Assembly: GCA_963513935.1 (NCBI GenBank) | Contig: OY740769.1 | Span: 34,747,120 to 34,811,119 of the forward strand | DNA length: 64,000 nt | DNA from: Aphrophora alni | Taxonomy: Eukaryota; Arthropoda; Insecta; Hemiptera; Aphrophoridae | Direction: 5' to 3' | In this document: positions 1 to 12,899 of the stretch, piece after piece | Layout of the letters: each line of letters begins with the position of its first letter | Position numbering within the stretch: the stretch's first letter is position 1 | Made by a program: the position numbers and the translations under genes | Notes under the pieces: model-generated | Database searches by the model: none | Told to the model about the DNA's origin: nothing | The model's input: only the letters and a program-made list of their open reading frames with translations

Positions 1-159
1 GAGACGAAACGAGAATCTAGAACAGACTAGAAACTAGATGATACTCAAGAAGAGCGATGAAATTAGACAAGAGGAGTTATTTTTAAAACGACATTCATCT
101 TACCCGCTATTTATATGTCTGTATATAGATTCCAGTTATTTTCATAACGTCCATAATGT
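1..159. other. AT-rich sequence, no feature seen
   Basis: No open frame, RNA motif or repeat partner inside the window was recognised here. Confidence 0.3.
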
Positions 160-1010
160 ATGTTCGTGATACGGACGATAACCTGTCATAGTTGAGGAAA
201 GAAGATTCAAGATTAAGACGGACAGCGAGTATTATTATCCTTATAACTCTCGGGTCTGGTGGCATCAATAGGTGATGTTAAATGTTACAATCTTAATTAT
301 TAACATCAACAACAGTACTTTTAAGGCCTATATTATATGTAAGTCTATACGCATTACTTTTATGTAAAGTATCCTATCCTTCTACTAACAAAATTATTAT
401 AGTCAAAATGTACAAGTATCACATTAACAGAGCATTACTTTCAAACTCAAACAATCTCCGAACAGCTGTAAATCTTGCTTCGAGGGTTAGAGTTGCTTAA
501 TGAGTTTAAGTTTATTAAGTACTTAACTTTACACTCGTCAGTTTGTGTAAGCTTTGAGGTTGTCTAGAGAACTTGAGAGATAATTTAATATAGATGTGAA
601 CTTCGGTGTTTGCTGTTTTAGTCTCTTTGAGATGGGATTTAATAAAATCTGTAAGTGATATTTTAAAGTAAACTAAGCTTACAGGTATTAATGAAAGGGA
701 CACAACATTGTCTAAAGAGAGGGTGTCTCTTCAGTGCTATCATTCCCTAACGTCTTATAAATTTATTCAAAAATACATTGATTAGAGATCATGCAATTTG
801 TTTAGTACCTGTGAATATTATGAGAATTTTATAATATTAAATAGTCCTTCTTTTATCAGCTATATAAAATTTATTGCCTGTCATGGTTCCATGATAGCAA
901 GTCAGTCAATAAGAGATAAATTGAAATTATAAAAAGTGTAATCGAATAAATAATCCTTTCTCCAAATTCGCAAGCTATAAAGTTTTTAATAAAGGAAGAT
1001 ACTCTATAAA
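160..1010 (+). repeat. Dispersed repeat, left arm of a large inverted pair
   Basis: This stretch matches, in reverse complement, 6940-7720. The clearest anchors are CGTCAGTTTGTGTAAGCTTT near 536-555, GAACTTCGGTGTTTG near 599-613, TATGTAAAGTAT near 361-372 and ATCCTTTCTCCAAA near 952-965, each found in the same order on the opposite strand of the other copy. The arms are clearly diverged and carry indels, so this is an old pair rather than a recent palindrome. No coding capacity or terminal structure was recognised, so the element class is unknown. A short third match to one end of the family lies near 8485-8545. Confidence 0.7.
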
Positions 1011-2439
1011 AACCCTACAGTTTTAGACTCATAATGCGTTGGTTTCATGATCGCAATTGACAATAGTCAAACCCTAAAATAAATTGTCTCACCAAAATGT
1101 CAAAATCTTCTTTCCATAACATCTTTACATTTTCATTTGTTTAATATAAAGTAAATATACAACTTTTTATTCTTCAGTTTTTTATTTTACCTCGTGTTCT
1201 GAAATTTAAAAACGTAAATTTTCAATTTGCTGCAATATTTGAAAGTTTACTACAGACTATAATAACAAAGTGATGTTACTAGTGATAATGATAATCAAGA
1301 TTAGAGGAAGTATTTGAGTTTGATTTTGTTTCGTTATTTCTTAAATATCTATAGTGACTCTCGTGTGTAGATATAAATATCTAAATATAGATATTGTATT
1401 ATGTAGCCTATTTTTAATTCTTAAAGCTCTTATATATACAAAACTAATCAAGCCTAGACACTGATAGTTGAAAATAAAAGAGGTTTAGATATCTGGGAAA
1501 GGAAACATAATTGGTCCCATGTGCGAGAACTTTGAAAGACAAATTAAAACTCATATATTATACAATTGAAAACATAAATTGTGAGAGTGGATTGGTAAAA
1601 ATAATATCGAACAAAAATTATTTTCTTCCATAGATAATAAAAAACACAACATAATTTTTTGATATTAGATATGTACTTAATCTCATATCATACTGTATTA
1701 AAATTAAAAATAAACATAATTAAACACTGGCGAGACAGGAAAATATACTTATTTGGAAAAGGACTGTGTACCAGGTGAGGTTGAATATCATTGAAATTAA
1801 CAACAACAAAAATTTACAAAATTAAATAAAAATAATAATTTAGCAAAATAATGCACATGTGCTTCTTAACTCGACCTAAGAATTTTCTTGAAAAATCATA
1901 ATACAAAACAACAATAAGCTTGGTAAATTATTAATGATATACCTTTAAAAAATGATAATTCTAGTGTAGATGAAGAGATCCCAATTTTAATGGTAACATT
2001 AAAATGTTTTATAGAATTAAATGTTTTTATTTTTGCTAAGAACGAGGACATGGAGAAAGATAGCGAAAATGGCAGTCACAAGATAAAATATATTTATTAA
2101 AAATATACAATTATTACTAAAAAAAAAAAAAACGAAAACCGACCATGGATGCCGTCTTAAGTTTTGTACATTATTTAAATAATATTTATGAGTTTAAGTT
2201 CTACATATTAAAATATTTTTTATTAAATCTAATTTTGACTAAAATCTATATAATGTGATTTTTGATTTTATATTTATATACTTCCTAATTTATAAATTTG
2301 AATAATTTCATGAAATGTTTGTACATTATGATTGTATCCCCTTCTTCTCTCCATTATTATTTACCATTACTAAATATAAATAAATATTGAGCCTGACTTG
2401 TGAGATAATATTAGATAAAAAAACTCGAACACAGGATCT
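1011..2439. other. AT-rich non-coding stretch
   Basis: Very AT-rich sequence with homopolymer runs (for example A12 near 2119-2130). No open frame with recognisable content and no repeat partner was noticed. Confidence 0.35.
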
Positions 2440-2535
2440 TAAAAAAATAGTTATAGTTCTCTTTAGTTATAGTTTAATTATTGTAGCTCATGTATCACTG
2501 AGGATGGCGACTTTGTGTTTGTAACGTGCCCTTCA
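2440..2535 (+). repeat. Half-copy of fold-back repeat family F
   Basis: One arm of the family whose complete fold-back copy lies at 33640-33852. The shared parts are a centre of ATAGTTATAG units, then TTGTAGCTCATGT, then the hairpin segment GGATGGCGACTTTGTG ending in GTAACG. The opposite arm expected on the left of the centre is not visible, so this is a solo arm or an older deleted copy. Confidence 0.6.
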
Positions 2536-3380
2536 CTGCTAAATACTTTTATTTTACAGTTTTTATTTACAAAAAAGTGTACAAGAAACTTTTCATGCTC
2601 ATTAATCTATTTAATTAAAATTTAGAAAAAAAAAATTTGATTTATCCCCTATTAGCTATAATATAAGAGATTGAAATATTTTATATTATTTAAAATTAAA
2701 GTTTTTCCCAATGTCTATTTTAGGCTATAATTTTCACAATAACTATGACTTACAATTTATATTCATGTATTCATTATATATTATTGTTATTATTCATTCA
2801 TAAAAAAATAAAATAAACATTTATATTATAACAAATTTGCACTTGACACAATTATATATTAACTTTTTCTTTAATTAATTATTTATAAAATTAAGTTTTA
2901 AAATCTTTTACAATATAAAATCAATTATTGTCCAAATCTGATGCACTTTATACTTATACACTAACGTCTTAACCTACTACTTATTCTAAGTACATGTAGT
3001 TAAAATAAAATCTACCATGTCTTAACCTAAATAAAGAATTAAGAGTGCATCATATTTTAACTTTTAAATGTTTTACTTTTAATTTATTAGGGTCTATTAT
3101 AAAATGCTCCGGCTAACTGAAATGTATTATTAATTTTATAATTTTTATTTATTTTCTCTTTACGGGTTCGTGAGGTTCTTTGGTGACTATAATTTACATA
3201 TAAAATAGAATTTGGTGGTGGGTTATTTAATTGTGATTGTCCAGTTATTTTTACTTATCGCTTGGAAGTTTTTCACTGCTCCGATGTTCCTGGTTCCGTG
3301 CACCTGGTTCCCTTGTAGACTGCCAGTAGATGGATCGATTTGCCGAATCTTCTTTTCTTCTTACACTTATTTCTCACTCA
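2536..3380. other. Non-coding stretch, slightly GC-richer near 3240-3350
   Basis: Contains an open frame of 76 codons (3212-3442) that is hydrophobic and unlike any family I recognise. The locally higher GC near 3240-3350 suggests an unrecognised repeat rather than a host exon. No splice-flanked coding structure could be supported. Confidence 0.3.
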
Positions 3381-3384
3381 CTTT

Positions 3385-3560
3385 CGTGACGACGATCACT
3401 TTAATTTATTGTATTAATATTCCTGTTCAAACACTTTTATAACGACGCAAATTTATCACACACTTCAATGACGACGATTACTTTTAAACGTATAACGACG
3501 ATTATCTTTTAAACTATTCTTCGGAGATTATTATTAATACTTATACAAAAAAAAACGACG
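3385..3560 (+). repeat. Cluster of ACGACGATTACTTTTA-like imperfect repeats
   Basis: The unit (G/A)ACGACGAT(C/T)ACTTT recurs at about 3387, 3470 and 3494, with shorter ACGACGC relatives near 3442 and 3554. Spacing is irregular, so this is a short interspersed or decayed tandem cluster, not a clean satellite. Confidence 0.5.
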
Positions 3561-3716
3561 CAGATACTATTTTATTTTGACGTTTGATCTCGGCTAAATC
3601 TTTCACAACGATCTTCTTTTCTACTAAAGAAACACTTGCTCCGGAACTCCCTCCTTCAATTATTAGTAACAACCAAAAAGAAAAGAATGAAAGAACCTCG
3701 CGTTCTTCTCTTCCAC

Positions 3717-3719
<3 letters not shown>

Positions 3720-3785
<66 letters not shown>
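3720..3785. repeat. (TA)n microsatellite
   Basis: Uninterrupted alternating TA of about 66 bp, beginning straight after a CCACCCC tract. Open frames running through it encode only Ile-Tyr repeats and are artefacts. Confidence 0.97.
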
Positions 3786-3787
<2 letters not shown>

Positions 3788-6700
3788 TTCTAATTTCAAA
3801 TGCTTTCTCCCGATCCTCTTCCTTCATTGGCTTATTTTAAATCTTGTACGTTATTTCGAGACCGACGCAATTTATTTCATTGGTCTATTTCAAACATTTT
3901 CGGTTGAAGGCATTGACTTTTGGAATGGTTTATTTGACTTCTTGAGATCTGTGACTAATGTTAGAATACTGTAGTTTTTTCTAGCTGTCAACCCTTTCAA
4001 CTCTTTACAATTTACGGCCTGCCGAGGACTGACCTTTTTGGATCCCTCTATTTCGTTATAATATATATTTGTTCTTTTGTAACATTTAATTTCTGTATTT
4101 AAATGGTTTTTTCTTTGCTGGAGAAAAAAAACCTTGGCCTTTGCCTCTTTGCATGTTATCACACCTCATTATAATCTTGTCAGAAGGAGAATAATGTTTA
4201 ACGTATTTTAAATATAATTTCCATTTATACGTACTGGGTACTGATCCAGTCCTTCGTTATGTGCTATAAACTTGTCATATGCATACATGTTATAAAATAA
4301 AATCAAAATTAATTGACTGTGGGTAAGGTTTGTATTTTGAAAATGATTTCTTTCTTTTATTTCTAATTTTACTTACTAGTTTACCAAAATATTTAGATGT
4401 TGAAAAAATGAAGATATAAAGTTGCAGCATGTGAAATTTGAATAAAATCCATTTTGTAATTATCAACGACACACCCTCATTCCTGCAACTACTTTTATGA
4501 CTTAAGTTTGAGGATCTCGAAATTAATATTTCCCAACCTGCGTTTGGGTTTAAAGACGCAACACATAACTTTCTCTACACTATGTATATGTGAGATAGTG
4601 AAAAATATTCGTCACCAACTCACCAAAAATATCAGTTCCTAGCTTTGTGTCAAAAAGGAATCAAGGAGGTTGTCTAGAAACTCGAATGTTTTATAATCGG
4701 TTAGTGGCAATTCGATAAAATTGTAGTAAAGTAAATGTAAAGGTACGTGATTGGAACAAAAAGCAGCAAAGTTTCTCGAGTAATTTGTAAACTGTCTAAT
4801 TAAACCAGTCAGTGGCTATTAATAAAATATTATAAAAATCTTTAGAGCTTAATAATCGAGCTTTGTTACTTTGAATGAAATATTTCAAAATTTCGCTCCA
4901 CCCTATATAGTTAACATTGCGCAAACATAAAATATGTTTATAAAATGCATAGTTGTGCATTAAAATGTAAATGAGTTTTCACAACTTTAAATTAATCTTA
5001 TGTTTTATAAGTTTCAAAGCGAGTGAGGTCTTTGGTAATGGAAACAATTTTTTGTACAAAAGAGTTGCTATTTAAATTATACCAGATTGATTTATGTAGA
5101 AACTTTTCCAATTACAGTTTAATTTATACCCAACTAAGCTGCCAGGATGCTTTAAAAGAAATTTGTATTCATTTGTAAGTTTATCTGCTGACTTATAATT
5201 TTCTAATACACATTGTAAATAAAAGATTTACTTTTGCGTATCTACGACAGAAAATGAATTTTTTTATGATCCCGAATATATTCCGAATATTCTATGAAGA
5301 ATTATGCTATTAATTTATTTACTTATATTACGGTTGTAAAAATATTTAAAGCGTAAAGGGGTTTTTTTTCATGGCCACGGTTTACCAATTGGTTATAAAT
5401 TGATCTATTGTATCTAAATATATATATAATCTTTCTCCGTTTTTCCGCTTATTTCTAAGAAACCGCTGATCAGATTTTCATACGATTTATTTTTTAGGTA
5501 CATTATCTGACCATGTTTTAGTTTACGCTTGATTAAAATTGGATCCCAAATTTTCTAGTTACAATAATATTTATTAACACAAGTACTAAAATCAGGTTAT
5601 TCTACATAAATTACATGTTTTTTTTTAAAGTTTCAGCAACAGTATACGTTTTGCCAGTCGTAACTTTGATAGATAACGGTTTGGAACTGAAAACGTTTTA
5701 CAATCGGTGGAGTATTTCCCAAGTTATTGTCTTCTTTACCTGCTCAATAGAGGGCACACAGATATGTCAATATGTTTTATATGTTATATCAAATCTTTCA
5801 AAGATAACATATATTTGTCACTGACGATATCGTTATATGATTTACATGGTAATATGGAAACATATTTTTTTAAATAGGTTCAGTAGTTGATAATTTTAAC
5901 GTTTTGTTGTAACAGCAATTAAGATGGAATTTTATCCTTCCTTGCTTTTGACATTTCAACAGAAATATACATTGTATCAACAACAAAGTTCCCATGTAAA
6001 TAAAAAGTTTTTTGTTGATCCTTAAAATAATATTAAGTTCTATGATCATTTTAGTCAAAAGAATTTGTTTTTGGAAGAATTTCTATCTGTTTTCTGTCTG
6101 TTAGTTGTGTGTGCAGTGATGTATTGCCAAGGAGTGGTCGGATTTTTTAAATATTTGGTATCTGAACTCTTCTTTATACATATTATTTACATTATTATGA
6201 ATCAAATATTTGATATTAACCAACAGTGCACGTAGTATCTATGGTCAAACCTTGTTTTGTAAATGTGTAAGTGTGGTAATAACGGTTGAAACCATTAATT
6301 AACAACCTGTAACTAGATGGACAACCCAATCTGAAACAACTCTCATCCCAAATGGGTTTTCAAACAGGGTTTTATTGACGTACTGTTTATAAATAGTACT
6401 CTTTTAAAGTTCTAGGAGGTTCAGAATTCAAACTAAAATAGATATTTCACCAAAAATAAAATAAAATAATATTATTTTGGACAAATTTGAAAGATTCCAG
6501 ATGATACCCAAGAATGTATTATTGTTAATCCAAGTTGGGAAAAAGTATGGAAGTCCAGAAAACTTATAAAGTTGGAAGAATTATGGCAACTAACCAAAGA
6601 GGATTTTTTTATTATGATGCATGCATAGTTCAAGCGGTTTTGGAGGATTATTACGAAAAGTTTGTAGTAACCGTAAAAATAGAAAAAAAAATCATATTAA

Positions 6701-6939
6701 TGAAAATTGAAATTAACAAATATATTAATTAACAAGAGAGACAGATTTGTTTTATTTACTAGTTCTATCTGGATATATCTGCTGAAACTTGTTTTGAAGT
6801 AAAAAGAGCTGTAAAGTAATGATGTTGATAAAAAAAAAGATAATGACATTTGTGTGAGACAAGTTTAAGCTTTGGTAATAAACTATAGTCAATACCAACT
6901 GTGAAAGCAATTAGTAGACTATAAATTGTTGTGCTATTA
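3786..6939. other. AT-rich non-coding stretch
   Basis: About 3 kb with only short open frames (90 codons or fewer) that look like random AT-rich translation. A weak internal similarity was noticed between about 4675-4730 and 4785-4835 (a TCGGTTAGTGGC-type segment), too diverged to call a tandem repeat. Confidence 0.3.
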
Positions 6940-7720
6940 AAAACAATATTCCTTTATTAAAACATTTACAGAATTGTGGCTTTTGGAGAAAGGATAACAA
7001 CTTCAATTACATTTTTTTTTAATTCCACATTTACATATCTTAGAGTAATGTATTTTCCTTTAATTTTAAATATTCATAATTTCAACGGGTGTATGGTCAC
7101 TTGTTGAGATAAATCTCTCTGAATAACATCAAAGAAATTTAGGGGACTGTGTCGATAAGGGAGACTTAACACCCTCTGTCTGTACAACTCATTAACACAT
7201 ATAAATTTAGTTTGTTTCTAAATACTCCCTTGATAGTAAATCTCCCAAGACACTTAAAACATCAGACACCGAAGTTCATATCTATATGTTAAATCATCCT
7301 GTATGCTCTCTTGTAAAGAAACTGAAAGCTTACACAAACTGACGAGCCTAAGGTTATTTACCTAATAAGTTTGAGTTGTGTCAGTAACTCTAACTCTCGA
7401 GGGTAGAATTAGTGCTGGGCGGGGGTTGTTTATATTTGAAAGTTATACTCTATTATTATGTACGTGTTTATTCTGACTGTAATAATTTTGTAGCGCATAC
7501 GATAAAATACTTTACATAATAGATATATCAGGTATATGCGTACATTCATAACATTTCCTTTCACATACGTAAGTCATTCGTTCATAATTGTAAGTTTTAA
7601 AACATAATGTGTTACCTAAATAAAAGTTTAAAATTACCAACTAATGCCTCTGTAGCTGTAATTTCTATCAAGAGTATTCGTCGAGGCACTCATCCTAGAT
7701 CCCATATTTTCTTCTCTCTA
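6940..7720 (-). repeat. Dispersed repeat, right arm of the large inverted pair
   Basis: Reverse-complement partner of 160-1010. Landmarks are AAAGCTTACACAAACTGACG near 7326-7345, ACACCGAAGTTC near 7267-7278 and TTTGGAGAAAGGATAACA near 6980-6997. Between the arms lies about 5.9 kb of apparently unrelated DNA. The simplest reading is two copies of one transposable element in opposite orientation. A single element with very long terminal inverted repeats is possible but less likely, because the spacer shows no coding remains. Confidence 0.7.
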
Positions 7721-8129
7721 ATTTACAGCTAATCGTTCTTATTGGATTTATTTGTCTCGCGTAAAGTATAAACATTATGTAAAAACAGAGCATGTGACTT
7801 TATAGGACTGGAATAAGAAATCTTTAGTGGCTGTACAAATAACAAATAATAATAAGCTTTCTTTTTAACACGCTTCCTACCTCAGTTAACACTTATATTT
7901 TCCTATTTATATAAATGTTAATCAGAAATTAATATTTTTTTTATCTTGAATTACAAAATAACACACAAATATTCAACTGCCTCTAATATTATTTATCATT
8001 ACCTTAAGATAAATATAAAGTGAGACTGCCTTAACATCAATGCCAATACAGCAATGTTTGGGAATTTTTTGGATTTACTTTTTATATTTTCTTTACATTC
8101 GGATAGACTGCATAGCTAGTTCCGTGTCT
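7721..8129. other. Non-coding stretch
   Basis: No recognisable coding or repeat content. Confidence 0.3.
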
Positions 8130-8345
8130 TCCCTATCTACCTGCAATCTGCTTCGATACTTCCTTCCATTTGGTTCTTGTTGTTAATATGAGTCTCTTGC
8201 CCGATGGCCTTACCTCATTAAATTGTCTCGGCTTCCGCTTTGCACCCATTCTGACTACATGTCCAGGTGTCTGTTATGAATTGCCTAGTATCCTATAATA
8301 TCTAATTCATGTCTTTCCACTATTTTCCTAAGGCACTTCGTTTCT
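8130..8345 (-). pseudogene. Non-LTR retrotransposon (LINE) C-terminal fragment, decayed
   Basis: On the minus strand one frame carries KCLRKIVERHELDIIGY (about 8288-8338). After a frame break near 8270-8290 there is PGHVVRM followed by KRKPRQ, a RPSGKRL segment and TKWKEV, down to a stop near 8133. The GH(V/I)xRM then RPxGKR then W-K-x-V order is the usual tail of LINE reverse-transcriptase proteins, downstream of the catalytic domain and involved in RNA/DNA binding. No catalytic motifs, start codon or 3' tail could be placed, so this is a short relic. The clade (RTE/CR1-like) cannot be decided from this piece. Confidence 0.6.
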
Positions 8346-11300
8346 TTGAAATCAAATTTATTAAATATTAAAGTAAATTGAATTTCATGTTATTCAATTT
8401 CAGAATATTAATACAAGTTGAAAAAATAATATAACAGGATGGAATGCTGTAATAGATTTACTTGTAATATATGAGATAAAAAAACTATTAAAACTTTTGC
8501 TCTATTGAAAACGTTATTTAATTGTGACGTTTAGAGAAAGAATTGACAAGTAGAATAAGGTAATTTATTTTTAATATATATTTCATAGACTCTGATTTGT
8601 TCCTTGAACTGACTTTTGACCATATTGCACGTCAAAACGTGGGCTATGTATGATCATATTTGCCTGAAAACAAACGAAATATTATTATAATATGTTTGTC
8701 TATTATGGAATTAGTAAATAAAATGTACGGAGTCAGTGACATTTAAAATGTCATTTGTAGGTTAGTTTAAAAATACTGAAATAAAATAATAATATGATAT
8801 GAAATTAAATACTTCTCATAGATCGAACATTGAACTTGTCAAACAATTTCAGCGTTATTTAAGTGAGTGGAATTCACGTTATTGAATTTTAATCTAAATA
8901 TAACTTCACTGTAAATACAAGAGAAGAGAACAGTAAAGTTAATAACGCAGGGGAATTTTTCACCGCTGTTAAAGCTATACAGACGAGAGATTTCGAGTTA
9001 GATAAATTGTTTTCTTACATTTATGAAAAGCCTCGCATTAGGGAAAAGTTAGAAAAAAATTTTGACTTTAATATTGTTCTACAGTTTGTCATAATTTTAC
9101 GAAGGACTGACAGCAAAGAATTTACATTAGAGAAGAAAAAATATTTGAATTCATAGTAAAAAAAAAAGTTTAATATTTGATTATTCGAGTGATGTGAGTT
9201 TGATACTTCGTGAAATGATTAGATATTGGATTAAACTGTATTGTTGAAAAGTGATTGTATCATTTATTAATAACGGGTAATCTGAATAAAAAAATTAAAC
9301 AGTTTAGATTGTTTTGTAAGTGAAATTATTAGATTAAAAATAAAAGTAATTGAGAGGGGTTATTAATAGTTGTTGGTCTACATTTAAGAACATTGTATAA
9401 TATCGTTAGATTTTTATGAAACTCATGACATGTATTTTGAAGTACTAAGATGGAGTCTGACACGGTCTGTAAATACCGAAAAATAAACTCAAAGTGTAAA
9501 AATAAACATACTGACGATTTTGATGACACGTATAATATTTATCATTTTTAAAGAGCAGATTATAATTTTAAGAGTTGTACATATATATTGTCCTCACTAA
9601 CTTATGTAATTATACGACTAATGGTGTCATACATAGTTATAATGTCACACAATTCATTACAGATATACACAGAAAGAACATATATCGTATCCAAACAAAC
9701 ATTTTCATAGCAGGTAAAAAAGTCAAAGTCTCAAAAAATTGGTTTTAAGTTATAACGTAATTACAAAAGTTTCTAAGTAGCTTAATTGAAAAGGAAGAGT
9801 TTTTATGAAAAAATAAATTTACTTTTTATGTATAGAAACCGCATATTTCTATTTGATTTCTATTTTATGTATAGAAAGTGTTTCTATTTGATTTAAATTA
9901 CTGTATTTGATGATTTTGTGATTTAAAACTTTGGCTGTCGATTTTCAAATTTACAAAACCTTTTTTGATTTATAACTTTTGCAATACCTTATTTTGTTTA
10001 AATTTCTATGATTTAAAGATGTATTAATTAAGTTGTCTACATTAATAACAGTTATGGTACCATTAATTTTAGTTACATTTAGTCGATTTGGTAATGGATA
10101 TTGCACTAATATTTGATGTTATTCATAGATAATACTTTTGATATTATTTACATCTATTAGAGGAAGTCCCATAGTATGTATGAATGTAATACGAACAGTT
10201 GTGAAATCAGTTCAGAATAAGATATAATGGAGGGGGGGATACAGCTTGGCTCTTTACAATACATCCATAGAGATTCCAGAAGTGATCCTTAAAACTAAAG
10301 ACTTTAATTTTTAAATACAAGTCACATTATTTAGAATAAATATTGATTATGTATGGAAAATAAGTAATACAAATAAAAAAGATTACACATTTTGAAATGG
10401 CTAGTGTACAGTATACAGTTTTAGAACATCGATTAGCTTCAATTTTTCTCAATCTAATGGCACAATTTTTGCATTTACCAATCTGGACCTCTTATTACCA
10501 AAGTTAAGGTCTTCAAACAAACTGATATACAACTTTCATAATTAATCTATCATCCTATTATATTTGCCTACCTTTTGATTTATTTACCTACAAACAAAAC
10601 CGTGGTATTTTCAAAGATACTTAACGGGGTTTTGAACTGGATAAATACATAAATGTAAAGTCATAGTGGTTACTGATAGAGTTTCTTTTCACTTATAACA
10701 ACCGCCTAAAAAAACAGTCTATACTACCAAACTATTCTTCACTGTTTTAAGTCCTATAACATACAAGCTGCATCTTACTACTATTATTGAGTTTTCTTAA
10801 CCTTTTTTACTGACCTACTTGTTTCTGCACTGAAAGGATTATAGTTTTTCTGTTGTCCAGGGACTTACTTTAATCTGTAGTTTTATCACTCCACTGACCA
10901 CAGAAACTGAGGTTTTCCAATTTCGTTTTACAACCAATATCAACTGCAATGTACATAGAAAATAATGTTTTTTATAATATTTCATCTCTTATATAGGTAT
11001 TCATGAAAGCCTTTATAATTCAGTAATCATATAAATATTTTTTATACTAAAATGAATATTTTATTTAGTCAATAGTATAATAGAAATTAAGTTGTTTCCC
11101 ATTACAAAACTTCCATATCAGTTTCCCATATTAGTGACTTATATATTCTTTTAAATTTTTGTAGTTTACATATTTTTGTGTGGATAGAAGAAAAGTGATC
11201 TTTCATATCAACAGGGGTATAAATAGTTTTCATTTTTATAAGGAAAAAATACAAATTTAAGCATCAATATGTTATTAAACAGTTACCCTATTGGTTATAT

Positions 11301-12335
11301 TATTCCAACATGAAACTAAAGTTAAATTTAACAATGTTTGAAAATAAATACATTTCTGCCAAATCCGGCTCTGAATATAATAATCTATTCCTTCTATAGG
11401 TTTGGTTAGATTTTTGAAAGGTGTAAGTAACCATGTGAATAGCAGTTATCATGCAATAGAAAGGTCCTCTAGTGTGGAAATGTTAATAAATTTATAATTA
11501 ATATAATTGTTGTGTACAATAAACAATATAATATTCATGTACTAAGCCAGTTGGCGTTTTAATCAGAAAATTGTTATTTGTCATTACACATTTAAAGTGC
11601 AAAATCGACATGGCATTTATCTCGATGTACAATCAGTTTATTTATTTTAAGTCAACTTCAGTTTACAACTCCAATAGATACAGAAACCATTTTTGTTAGG
11701 TTTCCTATTGTAATTCTTTACATTTTCAAAATCAAACATATTATTGAGCTTTTTCAGAACCTTATTTTGTACATTCTTTGCTAAATTAAAATTAACATTT
11801 ATCAGTTCAACGCTATCTATCAGCAGTTTGTTTGTACATATTATACTATTGGATTTAATTTAATATTGATTTTAGTATTTTTATATCATTTTCATTTTTA
11901 TAGTAATTTTCAGTTTGACTAACCATTTAGAAATTAATGCGTATGCTCTAGAATCTAAACAGCAAAATTTTACTTTTCTACCCCCTCTTGAAAACATATT
12001 TTTTGTCCACATTTCCAAAAGCTAATGCAGAGAAATAGGCTACACTAACACTAGAGCTGTCGATTGATTAATAAACGATAAAATGTAGAGATGACACATT
12101 TTTTGATTAATTATCAAACAAACTATAGGTGGAATAAACACCCGAGTTGAACTTGTATTGATGACTTTAAGGTTTAACATTGTATAAATCAAACACGTTA
12201 TTAATTTCAAAAGAAATAATTGTATTTATGTTGAATTATAAATTTATCTTCAAGCAGCTTATTATCTCATATTCTTTGTTTCATAATAACCAAAGTAGCA
12301 TCATAAAATTCCTAAATATTACTCCAATATCAGTT
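8346..12335. other. AT-rich non-coding stretch
   Basis: About 4 kb without a supportable gene. It holds a short partial copy of the 160-1010 family at about 8485-8545 (GAAAACGTTATTTAATTGTGAC segment). It also holds a local duplication at 9820-9890, where TATGTATAGAAA and TTTCTATTTGATTT each occur twice. Confidence 0.4.
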
Positions 12336-12480
12336 ATCTTGGCTATATATCCATTATTTAACCAATATTGGTTCATATTAGTAATTAATATTTAACCAAT
12401 ATTTTCATTGGATTAATATCGATACATATATTTTAACAATATTGTTAATCTAATATTGATTAAATATAAGCTTTATGTTG
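12336..12480. repeat. Cluster of AATATT-centred palindromes
   Basis: Contains the perfect palindromes AACCAATATTGGTT (12360-12373) and TTAACAATATTGTTAA (12433-12448), plus several CCAATATT and ATTAATAT words within 140 bp. It may simply reflect AT richness, but the density of exact dyads is high. Confidence 0.6.
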
Positions 12481-12659
12481 TACACCTAAGTCACACTGTC
12501 GTTTTTTTTTACCAATAATGGAAAACTATTGTAAAGGTTATATGTCGCCAATAAAGAAATTATGCAATTGACCAATATTTTATTAAATTATTCATTTAAT
12601 TATAAGAAATTACCTTCTTTCATCCGCCCGACAATCCTAAATAGGTAAGAACAGAGTAA

Positions 12660-12693
12660 CGGTTTCGGCGATCTATACCATCACCATCTTCAG
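12660..12693 (-). other. Hammerhead-like hairpin motif beside a Penelope-like element
   Basis: On the minus strand the sequence reads CTGAAGAT, then GGTGAT, a short loop, ATCGCC, then GAAAC. GGTGAT pairs with ATCGCC with one G-T wobble. The CTGAnGA ... GAAA arrangement matches the conserved core of hammerhead ribozymes, except for one extra T before the stem. It lies about 250-400 bp downstream of the GIY-YIG remnant of the PLE on the same strand, where PLE terminal repeats would be expected. Hammerhead motifs are known from PLEs; activity of this copy is not implied. Confidence 0.5.
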
Positions 12694-12899
12694 ATTTGCT
12701 AAAGCAATGTGTTTTAACACAATCAAAAGAAAAAAATAATAAAATCTTGAAATTATTCCACTCTGGCTTAGTTAAAAAATGTAAACAATTTTAGTTGTCT
12801 TAACACTATGAATGAAATGTCAACGAAATTTGCTAATTTCCATTAAAAACACAAGACTGATCACTTTAATCAAATTCGATCCTTCTTTCAAGCATTTAA

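Noticed and set aside
3584..3974. Open frames of 69 and 112 codons crossing the (TA)n tract
   Set aside because: They are translations of a microsatellite (Ile-Tyr runs) with no recognisable flanking protein.
4600..4840. Tandem duplication around a TCGGTTAGTGGC-type segment
   Set aside because: Only two short segments align and the rest does not; below what can be supported by eye.
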